64,000 bases of DNA. Source: Enterocloster aldenensis (lineage in GTDB: Bacteria > Bacillota > Clostridia > Lachnospirales > Lachnospiraceae). The stretch is taken from the NCBI RefSeq assembly GCF_003434055.1, contig NZ_QVEX01000002.1, forward strand, positions 62,470 to 126,469, read 5' to 3'. The notes under the pieces were generated by a model. That model saw only the letters and a program-made list of their open reading frames with translations, made no database searches and was not told where the DNA came from. The translations under genes and the position numbers were made by a program. This document shows positions 51,265 through 60,370 of the stretch, piece by piece. Numbering within the stretch: position 1 is the stretch's first letter; each line of letters opens with the position of its first letter.

Positions 51265-52665
51265 CTATTTCTTAATCAGCTGCGTGTATTCTGCCTGTGC
51301 ACCTGTCATGGCATCTGCCCATTCTGTCAGGAACTCCTCCGAGGATTTCTGTCCTGCCAGTACTGCCTGGAATCCCGGCGCTGCAATGGAATCCTGGATG
51401 GACTGGTAATCCGGCAGATACAGCGGATACGGGAATGCAACCGTATTGTCATCAGACTGCATCTTCATCGCCTCATTGATGTGCTGGGTATTTACTACCC
51501 AGTCTTCATTTGTCAGGTCCGTATGGGTAGGAACCTGCCCGATATTCTGGTTCCAGTAGCTCTGTGACCCTGCGGAGCATAAGAAACTGATGAACCTCCA
51601 TGCCTCATCCTTGACCTGGGACTGTTTGAACATGACATAGCCATTGACCGGATAACCGCCGGAAATCACACGTTTCCCCGTGGCCGATACAGGGGGTGCG
51701 AATGCAAAGAATTTGCCTTCTCCCAGGGTTTTGCTGTGTTCGCCAAAGGACCCCAGGTTATGCTGTATCATTGCCGCGCTTCCTGTATCAAAAGCAGCTA
51801 CCATTTCCTTATAACCGTTGGAAATATCGCTTTCCGGTGTGTACTTGTTATAGATGTCCTTAAGCCGGTCCAGGGCCTCCACGTTCTTCGGATCATTAAT
51901 CGTGGATTTCCCGTCTTCTGTAAATGGCTGTGTGATGCCGGAATATGCGTAAAGGTATTCCTGAAGCTGCATGGGCCCTCCTGCCCCGCCGCGGATGCTG
52001 AACCCATAGGTGCCTGCATCGCTGTCCGTAAACAGTTCAACCAGATTATAGAAGTCATCCCATGTCCCGGGCGCCTCCACCCCTTTCTCCTCAAACCAGT
52101 CCTTCCTTCCCCAGAACATAGGGTTAAAGGTAGATGTGTTTGGTATGCAGTACAGCTTGTCATCCACGGACAAGGTGCGCAGGGATTCCACGATGGACTG
52201 GTTAATCTTGTCATGCTCCTCCCATGAGTCAAAGTACGTATCAAGCGGTTCCAGGGCGTCATTCAAGATAAATCCCGCCTGCCACTGGGGCGGCATGCCG
52301 CACACGTCCGGGGCAGCGTTGCCGGTTACCGCAACCTCAATCTTATTTTTTGCATCACTGTTGGGAAGGCCCACATACTCAATCCTGATATCCGGATTCT
52401 GCTCCTCAAACCGCTTGATCAGTTCTTCATAATACGGCGTCCGGTTAGGGCCTGCATTCTCATCCCAGAAAACAACGGTCCTGACCTCCCCTGAAGCTGC
52501 CTTGTCCTTATCCGCCTTTCCTGCATCCCCGTCCTCTTGCGCGCTGTCAAGGGACATGGCGGCCTGTCCGTCCGGGGCAGCCGGCGCCTCCTTGGAACCA
52601 CATCCGTACAGCATGGAACCTGCCATACACACCCCCAGTGTTACTGCTAATAATTTCTTCCTCAT
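51265..52665 (-). CDS. Sugar-binding lipoprotein of ABC importer (family 1)
   Basis: 466 residues. Lipoprotein signal MRKKLLAVTLGVCMAGSMLY with lipobox ...LYGCG, then an Asp/Lys-rich linker and a MalE-like fold (VVFWDENAGPNRTPYYEELIKRFEEQNPDIRIEYVG; GYPVNGYVMFKQSQVKDEAWRFISFLCS). It captures an oligosaccharide outside the cell for the two permeases encoded just upstream. ATG 52665 follows AAGGAGG. Confidence 0.93.
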   Translation of the reverse strand: MRKKLLAVTLGVCMAGSMLYGCGSKEAPAAPDGQAAMSLDSAQEDGDAGKADKDKAASGEVRTVVFWDENAGPNRTPYYEELIKRFEEQNPDIRIEYVGLPNSDAKNKIEVAVTGNAAPDVCGMPPQWQAGFILNDALEPLDTYFDSWEEHDKINQSIVESLRTLSVDDKLYCIPNTSTFNPMFWGRKDWFEEKGVEAPGTWDDFYNLVELFTDSDAGTYGFSIRGGAGGPMQLQEYLYAYSGITQPFTEDGKSTINDPKNVEALDRLKDIYNKYTPESDISNGYKEMVAAFDTGSAAMIQHNLGSFGEHSKTLGEGKFFAFAPPVSATGKRVISGGYPVNGYVMFKQSQVKDEAWRFISFLCSAGSQSYWNQNIGQVPTHTDLTNEDWVVNTQHINEAMKMQSDDNTVAFPYPLYLPDYQSIQDSIAAPGFQAVLAGQKSSEEFLTEWADAMTGAQAEYTQLIKK

Positions 52666-52676
52666 AATGAACCTCC

Positions 52677-53513
52677 TTATCCTTTTACAGCTCCGGCCGT
52701 CAAACCGCCGACCAGATACTTCTGCACATATATGAACATCAGAATCGCCGGGGCCAGCGCAATCATGCTTCCTGCTGCCAGCGCCCCATAGTTAATATCA
52801 AATTGCCCCTGCATGAATGAAAGCCCTACCGGTATGGTGAATTTCTTTGTATTGTTCACAAACATCAGGGCAAACAGGAATTCATTCCAACAGGATATAA
52901 AGGAAAATGACGCACACGCCACCACTCCCGGTGTCAGCACCGGCAGCACCACCTTAACCAGGGCCTGGAACCTGGAGCATCCGTCCACATAGGCAGCCTC
53001 CTCCAGATGATACGGTATCTTCTCCACAAACCCCTTCATCATGATGGATGAAAACGGAATCTGGAACGTGGTGTAAACCAGGATCAGGGACCAGTGGTTG
53101 TTAATCAGGTGCAGCTTTGAAAAAGTAATGAACAAGGGGATGATCAGCATGGCGCTGGGTATGAACTGGGTACATAAAAGTACCAGCATAAACGGCTGTT
53201 TCCCTTTAAACTTAAATCTGGAAAGGGCGTATCCCACCAACAGGGCGCTGGCAACCGTCATGAGGCAGGCCACGGCAGATACCAGGAGGCTGTTAAGGAA
53301 ATACTGTGAAAAGCCCACATCCCTCCAGGCCGTAACATAATTTTGGATGGTTGCCGGGTCAGGCAGGTAGCGCACCGGACGCTTTATGATGTCCCCTTCC
53401 ACCTTAAGGGACGTGACCAAGGTCCAGTAAAAGGGAAAACAGATAAAGCCCACAAATGCTGCCAGCGGCAGCAGACGGTATATGATTAAATCCTTCCATT
53501 TCCTGGCTTTCAT
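52677..53513 (-). CDS. Sugar ABC transporter permease, MalG type
   Basis: 278 residues, six membrane spans and the EAA loop EEAAYVDGCSRFQALVKVVLP. Its ATG overlaps the TGA of the other permease gene (ATGA), typical of paired CUT1 permeases. The ATPase is not encoded here. Confidence 0.93.
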   Translation of the reverse strand: MKARKWKDLIIYRLLPLAAFVGFICFPFYWTLVTSLKVEGDIIKRPVRYLPDPATIQNYVTAWRDVGFSQYFLNSLLVSAVACLMTVASALLVGYALSRFKFKGKQPFMLVLLCTQFIPSAMLIIPLFITFSKLHLINNHWSLILVYTTFQIPFSSIMMKGFVEKIPYHLEEAAYVDGCSRFQALVKVVLPVLTPGVVACASFSFISCWNEFLFALMFVNNTKKFTIPVGLSFMQGQFDINYGALAAGSMIALAPAILMFIYVQKYLVGGLTAGAVKG

Positions 53514-54403
53514 GCCTTCTCCTCCTCCCCGAATCCTGTCAGCTTAATGTAGGCCGCTGCAAACACCGCCAGGATGATAAATGAAATCACTGCAATGGCG
53601 GACCCATATCCAAAGTTACTGTCCCGGATTGCTGTCTGGGTGATGTACATGGTCAGGGTCATGGTGCGGTTCACCGGTCCGCCTCCCGTCAGGTTATATA
53701 TCACATCCACATTGTTAAACTCCCATACCGCCCGCAATAGGGTGGACAGCACAATGGTTTCCTTAAGATGCGGCATGGTAATGTAGAGGAATTTGCTCCA
53801 TCTGGTCCCTCCGTCAACCGAACACGCCTCATACTCCTCATCCGGTATGCTCTGAAGGCCTGCCAGAAGCATGATGGCAAAAAACGGGATGCCCCGCCAC
53901 AGCTCCGCGACGGTCAGCGCTGCAAAGGATGTTCCGTAACCCGATATCCAGGCAATCCCTTTCTTGATGATTCCCATTTTCATGAGGAGGTCATTGACCA
54001 CCCCCATATTCTCATTGTACATCAGCGACCACATCATGGATGTAAGCACACCTGACACGGCCCATGGCGCGAATACAATGGCCCTCAGGATGCCGCGCCC
54101 CTTAAACCTCTGGTTCAGGACCAGGGCAATCATAAGCCCGAATACCAGCTGAAGCCCCACCTGGACAACCACCCATTTAACTGAAACAAGAAGACTGGCC
54201 CTGAATACCTTATCCCCTGTCAGGATTTTCATCATGTTGTCAAGTCCCACAAACCCTCTCAGGTAAGGCTTGTTCGTCGCATAATTCTGAAGGCTGTAAT
54301 AAAACACATTCAGGATCGGGTATGCCATGAACAGCAGCAAAAACACGATTGCCGGCGTTAAAAAACAATATGGAAGGTATCTGCTTCCAATCTTCTTATT
54401 CAT
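53510..54403 (-). CDS. Sugar ABC transporter permease, MalF/UgpA type
   Basis: 297 residues from ATG 54403 (MNKKIG). Six membrane spans; EAA loop EYEACSVDGGTRWSKFLYITMP. First gene of an eight-gene operon: permeases, binding protein, glycosidase, aldo/keto reductase, PL22 lyase, kinase, response regulator. Gaps are all under 100 bp. Confidence 0.92.
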   Translation of the reverse strand: MNKKIGSRYLPYCFLTPAIVFLLLFMAYPILNVFYYSLQNYATNKPYLRGFVGLDNMMKILTGDKVFRASLLVSVKWVVVQVGLQLVFGLMIALVLNQRFKGRGILRAIVFAPWAVSGVLTSMMWSLMYNENMGVVNDLLMKMGIIKKGIAWISGYGTSFAALTVAELWRGIPFFAIMLLAGLQSIPDEEYEACSVDGGTRWSKFLYITMPHLKETIVLSTLLRAVWEFNNVDVIYNLTGGGPVNRTMTLTMYITQTAIRDSNFGYGSAIAVISFIILAVFAAAYIKLTGFGEEEKA

Positions 54404-54459
54404 ATCCTCATCCCCCTTTTCCATTCTGATTCCGAATCCGGTCATGTCTGAACTGTAAC

Positions 54460-54488
54460 ATTATAGTACCGGATAAAAGGAAAATTTG
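54460..54488 (-). promoter_or_regulatory. Likely activator-dependent promoter of the pectin-type operon
   Basis: Minus-strand TATAAT at 54465-54460, 57 bp before the first permease start. At the proper spacing upstream there is only CAAATT (54488-54483), a very weak -35, consistent with need for the YesN-type activator. The AT-rich DNA at 54489-54540 is where its sites would be expected; no clear repeat is visible. Confidence 0.5.
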
Positions 54489-54567
54489 AAATGAAATAAT
54501 TTATACAAAAATCTATAATATTTTTATGCAGAAGCCGCTGCCATTCCTTCCAATCACGCATATCAGA

Positions 54568-54596
54568 TTGTTAATTACCTCTGGACATGTTAAAAT
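54568..54596 (+). promoter_or_regulatory. Sigma-A promoter of the alpha/beta hydrolase gene
   Basis: TTGTTA (54568-54573), 17-bp spacer, TAAAAT (54591-54596). The ~120-nt leader contains a 7-codon ORF (ATG 54644) of unknown relevance. Confidence 0.55.
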
Positions 54597-54723
54597 AAAG
54601 AAGGATTGGAAATATGGCGTCATAAGCGGAAAGGGGTGGAAACATGAGGATCACAGCTTCCAGATAACATTGCAGGGTTCCTGTCAGGGGCCTTGCTGAT
54701 TGACAACAGATTAGGAGGCCAAT

Positions 54724-55488
54724 ATGTCATATTTTAAATATCAGGGAAAGAATATCTATTACGAAGAAACAGGAAACGGCAGGCCATTGCTCCTGCTGCA
54801 CGGAAACACGGCTTCATCCAATATGTTTTATGAGATAACCGGAAAATATGCAGCGCATCACAAAGTAATCCTCATGGATTTCCTGGGACACGGAAGGTCG
54901 GACAGGCTGCCTGAATTCCCGGCAGACCTATGGTTTGATGAGGCCATGCAGGTCATAGAGCTTATAAAGTCCAGGCAATACGGGAAAGCAGATATCATTG
55001 GCAGCAGCGGGGGCGCACTGGCTGCAATCAACGTGGCCCTGGAAGCGCCGGAGCTGGTAGGGAAAGTCATTGCTGACAGCTTTGAAGGAGAAACACCCCT
55101 GAAGGCGTTTACCCAGAACATCACAGAGGACCGCGAAGCTTCCAAAAAGGATGAAAATGCCAGGATGTTTTATTACTACATGAATGGTGATGACTGGGAG
55201 CATGTGGTGGATTGCGACACCCAGGCCATCCGGCGCCACGATGAGACCATTGGCAGGTTCTTCCACAAACCCCTGGAGGGTTTTGTTCCGGATATACTGC
55301 TGACCGGCAGCAGGGAGGACGAGTTTATCTGTTCCCTTGAGAAGGACTACTTTGAACGCGTCTATGGGGAGATCATAAGGAAAATCGGGCACGGAAGGAT
55401 CCATCTGTTTGATACGGGCGGCCATCCGGCCATGCTCTCCAACCAGCAGGGATTTATTGAAATAAGCAGCCGTTTCTTAGAGGATTAA
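54724..55488 (+). CDS. Alpha/beta hydrolase
   Basis: 254 residues. Oxyanion-hole HGN in LLLLHGNTASS, nucleophile serine in IGSSGGALA (GxSxG), acidic residue in TGSREDEFIC and catalytic histidine in DTGGHPAML. No signal peptide. The family includes esterases, C-C hydrolases and peroxidases; the substrate is unknown. ATG 54724 after AGGAGG. Single gene with own promoter and downstream stem-loop. Confidence 0.9.
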   Translation: MSYFKYQGKNIYYEETGNGRPLLLLHGNTASSNMFYEITGKYAAHHKVILMDFLGHGRSDRLPEFPADLWFDEAMQVIELIKSRQYGKADIIGSSGGALAAINVALEAPELVGKVIADSFEGETPLKAFTQNITEDREASKKDENARMFYYYMNGDDWEHVVDCDTQAIRRHDETIGRFFHKPLEGFVPDILLTGSREDEFICSLEKDYFERVYGEIIRKIGHGRIHLFDTGGHPAMLSNQQGFIEISSRFLED

Positions 55489-55495
55489 AGAACAT

Positions 55496-55521
55496 GGGCC
55501 AGAGGATTGCTCCTCTGGCCC
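55496..55521. terminator. Stem-loop after the alpha/beta hydrolase gene
   Basis: Perfect 11-bp stem GGGCCAGAGGA (55496-55506), loop TTGC, TCCTCTGGCCC (55511-55521), 8 bp after the stop. The T-tract is poor (TGTCTGCCCCTTT). It also faces the convergent lipoprotein gene. Confidence 0.6.
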
Positions 55522-55545
55522 TGTCTGCCCCTTTACTTACCATTA

Positions 55546-57102
55546 TTAATCCCCAAGAGAATACACTGCGGTAAAGTGGCCTCTTGAATTATAGCAGAGG
55601 CAATTGCCTGCCAACACATCCCAGATCCTGTCCATGGCCTGTTCCCCATCTGCAGGCAGTATCTCCTTTTGGTCCCTGGAGGCCATGGATACACTGGTAT
55701 AAGCCCCCTGCACCGCCCCCTTCAGAATATAGATATCCCCTTCGTAGATTGTCTTCATCACCGTATCCGCGCTTGTCTGCCACAGTTCATAGTTCCCGGT
55801 CCCATGGTTCAGGCTAAGCCCTGTCTCGCATCCCCTCCCATCCGGATAGCCGTCTTCCTCATACAGCAGATATCCATATGCGGTCTCCTGACCCTCCGCC
55901 CCGGGATCTGGGGCCAGCGTCCTGTATTCCCCGGTCAGTTCATTGAGCACCACCAAAACTTCGCTGCCGTCATCTAAAAGCTCCCTCTGCCTTGCAGTAA
56001 TGGATGCAGGTATGGAAATGGATCCCTGCACAATATAATACGCCCCCATATCCCTGGCCGTGGATAAATCCGCGTACAGGCCTGTCTCACCATGCGCCCC
56101 CAGCAGGGGCAGATACGGTGCAAACGGAAGGTCCTCCAGACCGTACTTCGTCTGACCGTCCAGGCGGTTCCTGTCCGGATCCGCCTCCATTTCTTTTATA
56201 AAAGCAATGTTCTTCTTTTCCACATCGGATAAAACTGACTCGGAAAACACATCCGGCTGGATGATTCCCCTGTACCACAATTTACCTAAATAATAGCTGT
56301 TCAGTATATCTGATTTAAATATCCTCCCGTGGGCCGCATATATCTCATTTCTGAGCAATGAAAGGTCCTCTGTGGGCCACATGCATAAATCAGCCTTGCT
56401 GAGATACCTGACAAAAACATCCGGGAACAGGAAGCTTCCTTCCATGGGATAGTAATCCCCTGCCAGAGCACCGCTTCCCTCAACTGAGATGTGTCTATCC
56501 GACAAATCAGGGGCCACGTGGAATGTAACCGTATATACAGGCGCCTCCGACCCATTTCCTTCGTCCGCCCCATAGGCCTGAGGACGGATTTCATATGAAA
56601 CCTTACCTTTCTCCGTCAAAATCCCAGCGCTGCCCGTACCGGAAAAAGCATCTGCATGATTTTCATCCTGGACTGAAAAACCGCACTCCAGCCATTCGGA
56701 TTCCATGCCGCCCTTTGCCGGGCGCAGGGTAAGGCGCCGCCGGATATCCCCAGCCTGAAAGAAAGTGCCTGTCAGTATCCCATTGTCCGCCCCAAGATTC
56801 CGGGCTGCTTCGCTGATAACAACCGGATCTTGGCCCGCGGTCAGATCCTGTCCTGGCGCTGATTCCATGCCCCCTGGCTGCGGGGACTGCCCTGGCTCAT
56901 GTCCTGGCGCATTTCCAGTCTCATTCCCGCTCTCATGTCCAGTCCCATTTCCGCTCTCATTTCCGCTCCCATGTCCGATTTCATCCCCGGTCCCATATCC
57001 CCCGTCCGTCTTCTGTCCGTCCATGCCGGGATTTACTGCCTGGCAGGAGGAAAGGACCAGGCTTGCCGCTAATATGTACCACAACCATCTTTTTCTTTTC
57101 AT
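55546..57102 (-). CDS. YARHG-domain lipoprotein with Gly/Asn/His-rich spacer
   Basis: 518 residues from ATG 57102. Lipoprotein signal with lipobox VLSSCQ near residue 20. A repetitive low-complexity stretch follows (about residues 33-65, units of GxGNESG/GHESGNE type), perhaps a wall-spanning spacer. Residues ~235-295 hold a YARHG domain (LSLLRNEIYAAHGRIFKSDILNSYY...), a small extracellular domain of unknown role common in Clostridia. The C-terminal ~190 residues are unassigned. Its neighbours upstream are the PadR/HAAS module, 154 bp away. Confidence 0.83.
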   Translation of the reverse strand: MKRKRWLWYILAASLVLSSCQAVNPGMDGQKTDGGYGTGDEIGHGSGNESGNGTGHESGNETGNAPGHEPGQSPQPGGMESAPGQDLTAGQDPVVISEAARNLGADNGILTGTFFQAGDIRRRLTLRPAKGGMESEWLECGFSVQDENHADAFSGTGSAGILTEKGKVSYEIRPQAYGADEGNGSEAPVYTVTFHVAPDLSDRHISVEGSGALAGDYYPMEGSFLFPDVFVRYLSKADLCMWPTEDLSLLRNEIYAAHGRIFKSDILNSYYLGKLWYRGIIQPDVFSESVLSDVEKKNIAFIKEMEADPDRNRLDGQTKYGLEDLPFAPYLPLLGAHGETGLYADLSTARDMGAYYIVQGSISIPASITARQRELLDDGSEVLVVLNELTGEYRTLAPDPGAEGQETAYGYLLYEEDGYPDGRGCETGLSLNHGTGNYELWQTSADTVMKTIYEGDIYILKGAVQGAYTSVSMASRDQKEILPADGEQAMDRIWDVLAGNCLCYNSRGHFTAVYSLGD

Positions 57103-57256
57103 ACAACCAACACCTGCCCACATTTCTCCATGTAAATACTATCCACGCCTCTATTACTTAAAAGTATACTACAGGAAGCAGCAGGAAACTCTTAATTTTC
57201 CCTTTCGATAATTGAAACATTCATTACCGCCGGTCTGCCGCCAGGGCAGACCCCCA

Positions 57257-57763
57257 TCATCTGATAAGCTCTATGCGGTCCACGGTTGCCGGATTCACCA
57301 GCACCTTAAACTCCTGGATGGTGGGGGTATGGTATGAGCTTATCTTCCTCTCCTTCAGGTCCTTCATAATCTGGTCCTTGCATTCCATGAATGTCACAAA
57401 ATCATCGGATATATAATTGTAATCAATCCATGCCCCATCCCCGTCCCCATACTCCAGGTACGGTCTTATGGCCTTGGAATTGTAGGTCAGCAGGAACCTT
57501 ACCGTGTTCTCCGGCACATCCGGGTCCTGAACCAGTTCTTTTTCGAATTGATAGCCGCCATAGCAGCCAATCCGAAACCGGCCTTCTTCCTTCGGCTCAA
57601 ATGCATACTCAAAGGATTCTGTCTTCATCTCCACCGGCCCTGCCTCTTTTTCACCCATATAGGTAAACGATGAGACCTCATATACGGCAATCCCGGTTCC
57701 CAGCCCGGCAAGAAAAACACCTCCGCAGAAAACACCAATCATGGCTTTTTGTAATCTACGCAT
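57257..57763 (-). CDS. Membrane-anchored extracytoplasmic protein of PadR/HAAS operon
   Basis: 168 residues from ATG 57763, preceded by AAGGAGG. One N-terminal transmembrane helix (MIGVFCGGVFLAGLGTGIAVY), then a beta-rich outer domain (ESFEYAFEPKEEGRFRIGCYGGYQFEKE). I do not recognise the family; position after PadR and HAAS genes is where DUF4097-like proteins often occur. It overlaps the HAAS gene by 8 bp, so is co-translated with it. Confidence 0.72.
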   Translation of the reverse strand: MRRLQKAMIGVFCGGVFLAGLGTGIAVYEVSSFTYMGEKEAGPVEMKTESFEYAFEPKEEGRFRIGCYGGYQFEKELVQDPDVPENTVRFLLTYNSKAIRPYLEYGDGDGAWIDYNYISDDFVTFMECKDQIMKDLKERKISSYHTPTIQEFKVLVNPATVDRIELIR

Positions 57764-58790
57764 GACGCACCTCCTTGGATATCCCATCCATAACCTGTTC
57801 ACCCGGACACTCCGGCTGCGCGGTCTGCTCCGGGGCCTCTTCCTGCCTCCTTATCCATCCCTGCCCGTCCTGCCTCCCATGGCAATCCTGACTGTCCTGT
57901 TTCCCATAGCGATCCTGACTGCCTTTTAGCCGGATCAGGCTAAAGCACAGATATGTAACTGAACCGGAACAGGACAGGATTCCCAGGCTGATTAACGTAA
58001 TCCCCAGCAGCGGATACCCATGAAACAGCCATACCACGGACATTCCAAAGATAAATATCATACACAGGGTAAAGAACCCCCCAAAAAGTCCCAGCAATAT
58101 CATGCAGCCGTTAAAGCACCAGCGGACACACCAAAGAAACATCCAGGCCAGAAGCCGGAAGCAGCGTCCCAGAAAGGAGCTGACTCCATGTCCCACACGT
58201 CTGAAACCAACCCCCATGCCCTGTCCGGGCAGGCGTTTGACCTGTTTTACGCGGTCCGGACAGGAACCGCCACCAGCCGCGCCGTCCTCTTCCCTTCTGC
58301 CAAGACGCGCTGCAATCCTTCGGCGCAGGCGTATACCTTCTGTCTGTATATCCTCACCTTCATTCCTGTTTTGTCCCCACTTTCCTTTTTTCCACGGCCC
58401 GGTCAGGAAGGTCCATATATGTTTTGCTGCCCGCTTGAGCATTCCTGCGCAGCCGGAGAAGAACCTTTTTATCATCGTTCCCGCGCTTCCAAAAAGGCCG
58501 GCCGCAGCCGTCCAGGCCTGTCTTCCCTTTACAGCGGCGGATTCCGTATCCGTCTTCCGTCTGCCCCCATGCTTCCCCTGGTATTCCGGATTCACATGGT
58601 AGGCCTCAAGTATCCCGGCCGCAAGTTCCCGGATATCGCCAAAATCCCGGATTGCCTCTTCCTCACTCAGCCCTTTCTCAATCTTCATATCAATGTGCTG
58701 GGCGTATTCCTCCAATATATCCTGCTGTTCCCTTTCTTCAAGGACGGCAAGATATGTTCCCAGTTCTTCTAAAAATCCCTTCTTATTCAT
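57756..58790 (-). CDS. HAAS-domain (DUF1700-like) membrane protein
   Basis: 344 residues. The N-terminal ~70 residues (LEELGTYLAVLEEREQQDILEEYAQHIDMKIEKGLSEEEAIRDFGD) are the HAAS signalling helix bundle that accompanies PadR regulators. A basic linker of ~130 residues follows, then three hydrophobic helices at about 215-300, and a polar tail with repeated QD/GRQD units. It is likely to transmit an envelope signal to the PadR-like protein encoded immediately upstream, whose stop it overlaps by 8 bp. Confidence 0.82.
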   Translation of the reverse strand: MNKKGFLEELGTYLAVLEEREQQDILEEYAQHIDMKIEKGLSEEEAIRDFGDIRELAAGILEAYHVNPEYQGKHGGRRKTDTESAAVKGRQAWTAAAGLFGSAGTMIKRFFSGCAGMLKRAAKHIWTFLTGPWKKGKWGQNRNEGEDIQTEGIRLRRRIAARLGRREEDGAAGGGSCPDRVKQVKRLPGQGMGVGFRRVGHGVSSFLGRCFRLLAWMFLWCVRWCFNGCMILLGLFGGFFTLCMIFIFGMSVVWLFHGYPLLGITLISLGILSCSGSVTYLCFSLIRLKGSQDRYGKQDSQDCHGRQDGQGWIRRQEEAPEQTAQPECPGEQVMDGISKEVRHA

Positions 58791-59103
58791 CCTTCTGCTC
58801 CTTTAAAAACCTGCACACCTGTTTCTGGAATTCATCCCACTCCTGCTCCAGCCGGTCCCTGTAAAGGACACCTGCCGCCGTGATGTGATAATACTTCCTG
58901 GGCGGACCCTCGGTTGATTCCCGCAGATATGTCTCAAAATACCGCTCATTGGTCAGACGCTTAAGCAGCGGGTAAATGGTCCCTTCATTCACATCAATGA
59001 CCTTGGATACCTCCTCTACCAATTCGTACCCATACATGTCCTTCTTCCTGACAGATTCCAGTACCACCAGCTCAAGGACTCCCTTTTTAAACTGTGGATT
59101 CAT
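58783..59103 (-). CDS. PadR-family transcriptional regulator
   Basis: 106 residues, the short PadR-s2 type. KGVLELVVLESVRKKDMYGYELVEEVSKVIDVNEGTIYPLLKRLTNERYFETYL...GPPRKYYHITAAG is a textbook PadR winged helix. First gene of the PadR-HAAS-membrane protein operon. The promoter spacer upstream contains ACATA-CTAC-TATGT (59133-59146), a probable autoregulatory site. Confidence 0.93.
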   Translation of the reverse strand: MNPQFKKGVLELVVLESVRKKDMYGYELVEEVSKVIDVNEGTIYPLLKRLTNERYFETYLRESTEGPPRKYYHITAAGVLYRDRLEQEWDEFQKQVCRFLKEQKDE

Positions 59104-59124
59104 GGCTGCCCTCCTTTAGATACT

Positions 59125-59153
59125 ATATTATACATACTACTATGTAATGTCAA
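59125..59153 (-). promoter_or_regulatory. PadR operon promoter with internal inverted repeat
   Basis: Minus strand TTGACA (59153-59148), 17-bp spacer, TAATAT (59130-59125). The spacer holds ACATA-N4-TATGT, suited to repression by PadR. Confidence 0.65.
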
Positions 59154-59215
59154 GTACTATGAAAAATAAAATACTTAAGTTTTCATTACACATCCCGGCA
59201 CCTGGCCTGCGCGGC

Positions 59216-59244
59216 TTGATTTTCTCCCCTGCTTCTGTTATGAT
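59216..59244 (+). promoter_or_regulatory. Sigma-A promoter of the GNAT gene
   Basis: TTGATT (59216-59221), 17-bp spacer, TATGAT (59239-59244). Confidence 0.6.
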
Positions 59245-59274
59245 AAACCGCATGAAAGGACAGGTACTTATAAA

Positions 59275-59751
59275 ATGGATCTGCATTTTGAACCGATAAC
59301 AGATGACAACAGGGAACGCGCCCTTAAGCTGCACATTTCCCCAACGCAGAAAGGCTATGTGGAAACCGTGGAGGAATGCCTGGAGGAAGCCTCCCATGGC
59401 AGGAACTGGCAGCCGGTTGGGATATATGACGGCCCGGTCATGGTTGGCTTTGCCATGTATGGATTCTTCTGGTGGCCCTACCTCCCCTTAGGGCGGCTGT
59501 GGCTGGACCGGCTATTGATTGACGAGGCCTTCCAGGGAAGGGGGTACGGAAGCGCCGCACTCTCCGGTCTTTTGGACCGCCTTCAGCAGGAGTACCGATG
59601 CCGCAGGATATATCTGAGTGTCATCCGGGAAAACAGCACTGCCATCACCATGTATGAGAAGTTTGGATTCCGTTTTACCGGTGAGCGGGATATACACGGA
59701 GAGCATGTGATGGTATACCATACACAGCATCAAGGAGCAGGCAGCCGGTAA
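59275..59751 (+). CDS. GNAT N-acetyltransferase (polyamine-acetyltransferase-like)
   Basis: 158 residues with GNAT motifs: LWLDRLLIDEAFQGRGYGSAALSGLL (acetyl-CoA pyrophosphate loop QGRGYG) and IYLSVIRENSTAITMYEKFGFRFTGE. The opening TDDNRERALKLHISPTQKGYVETVEECLEEA resembles spermidine/spermine acetyltransferases such as BltD/PaiA, so polyamine detoxification is plausible. Single gene. Confidence 0.88.
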   Translation: MDLHFEPITDDNRERALKLHISPTQKGYVETVEECLEEASHGRNWQPVGIYDGPVMVGFAMYGFFWWPYLPLGRLWLDRLLIDEAFQGRGYGSAALSGLLDRLQQEYRCRRIYLSVIRENSTAITMYEKFGFRFTGERDIHGEHVMVYHTQHQGAGSR

Positions 59752-59775
59752 GGCGCCTGCTCCCCTCATTTAAAC

Positions 59776-59799
59776 AGCGCTGTCCAACCAGACAGCGCT
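59776..59799. terminator. Stem-loop between convergent GNAT and NUDIX genes
   Basis: Perfect 9-bp stem AGCGCTGTC (59776-59784) / GACAGCGCT (59791-59799), shared by the two convergent genes; T-tracts are short. Confidence 0.55.
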
Positions 59800-59812
59800 T
59801 CCCAATTCATCA

Positions 59813-60370
59813 TCATAGCTTCATTTTCGCATTCAGCTTCATATAAATCCGTTCACGCATCCACGGTTCAGTGGAAGCAAGTACGGCATCCCCGGGCGCA
59901 AACCAAGCCACACCGCTGTTCTCATCCTCTTTTACGCGCAGCTGCCCATGTTCGTCCGCCTCCAGCAGATACGTCACATTCAGATGCAGGTGGGACGGCA
60001 CATAGACACCGCGTTTGACATGTCCGTCCACGGTCAGGATTTCCAGCGAATAGACTTCCTCTGCAACAGGACGCACCTGCTTAAGCCCGCTTTCCTCCAT
60101 CACTTCCCGGACAGCCACCTTAAGGAGGTTCCGCTCACCGTCCGCATGGCCTCCCAGCCAGGACCAGGAATGATAGATGTTATGGTATGCCATCAGGACC
60201 TTGGTCCGCTCACGGTTAACCACCCAGGCCGACGCAGTCATATGCGCCATGGCATTGTCCCGTGTAAATATATCCCCCTCTTCCCTCAGGCACCTGAGCA
60301 GGATGTCCCTGTCCCGTTCCTCCTGTTCATTAAAAGGACGGTATTGTTCTAATTGTCCAAGCAGTTCCAT
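59813..60370 (-). CDS. NUDIX hydrolase
   Basis: 185 residues from ATG 60370, chosen because AAGGAGG is 7 bp upstream, whereas ATG 60376 is too close to it. Nudix box GHADGERNLLKVAVREVMEESGLK fits GX5EX7REUXEEXGU. It follows the sub-pattern of IDI/NADH-type cytosolic Nudix proteins (TASAWVVNRERTKVLMAYHNIYHSWSWLGG). It hydrolyses a nucleoside diphosphate derivative; substrate unknown. Confidence 0.9.
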   Translation of the reverse strand: MELLGQLEQYRPFNEQEERDRDILLRCLREEGDIFTRDNAMAHMTASAWVVNRERTKVLMAYHNIYHSWSWLGGHADGERNLLKVAVREVMEESGLKQVRPVAEEVYSLEILTVDGHVKRGVYVPSHLHLNVTYLLEADEHGQLRVKEDENSGVAWFAPGDAVLASTEPWMRERIYMKLNAKMKL

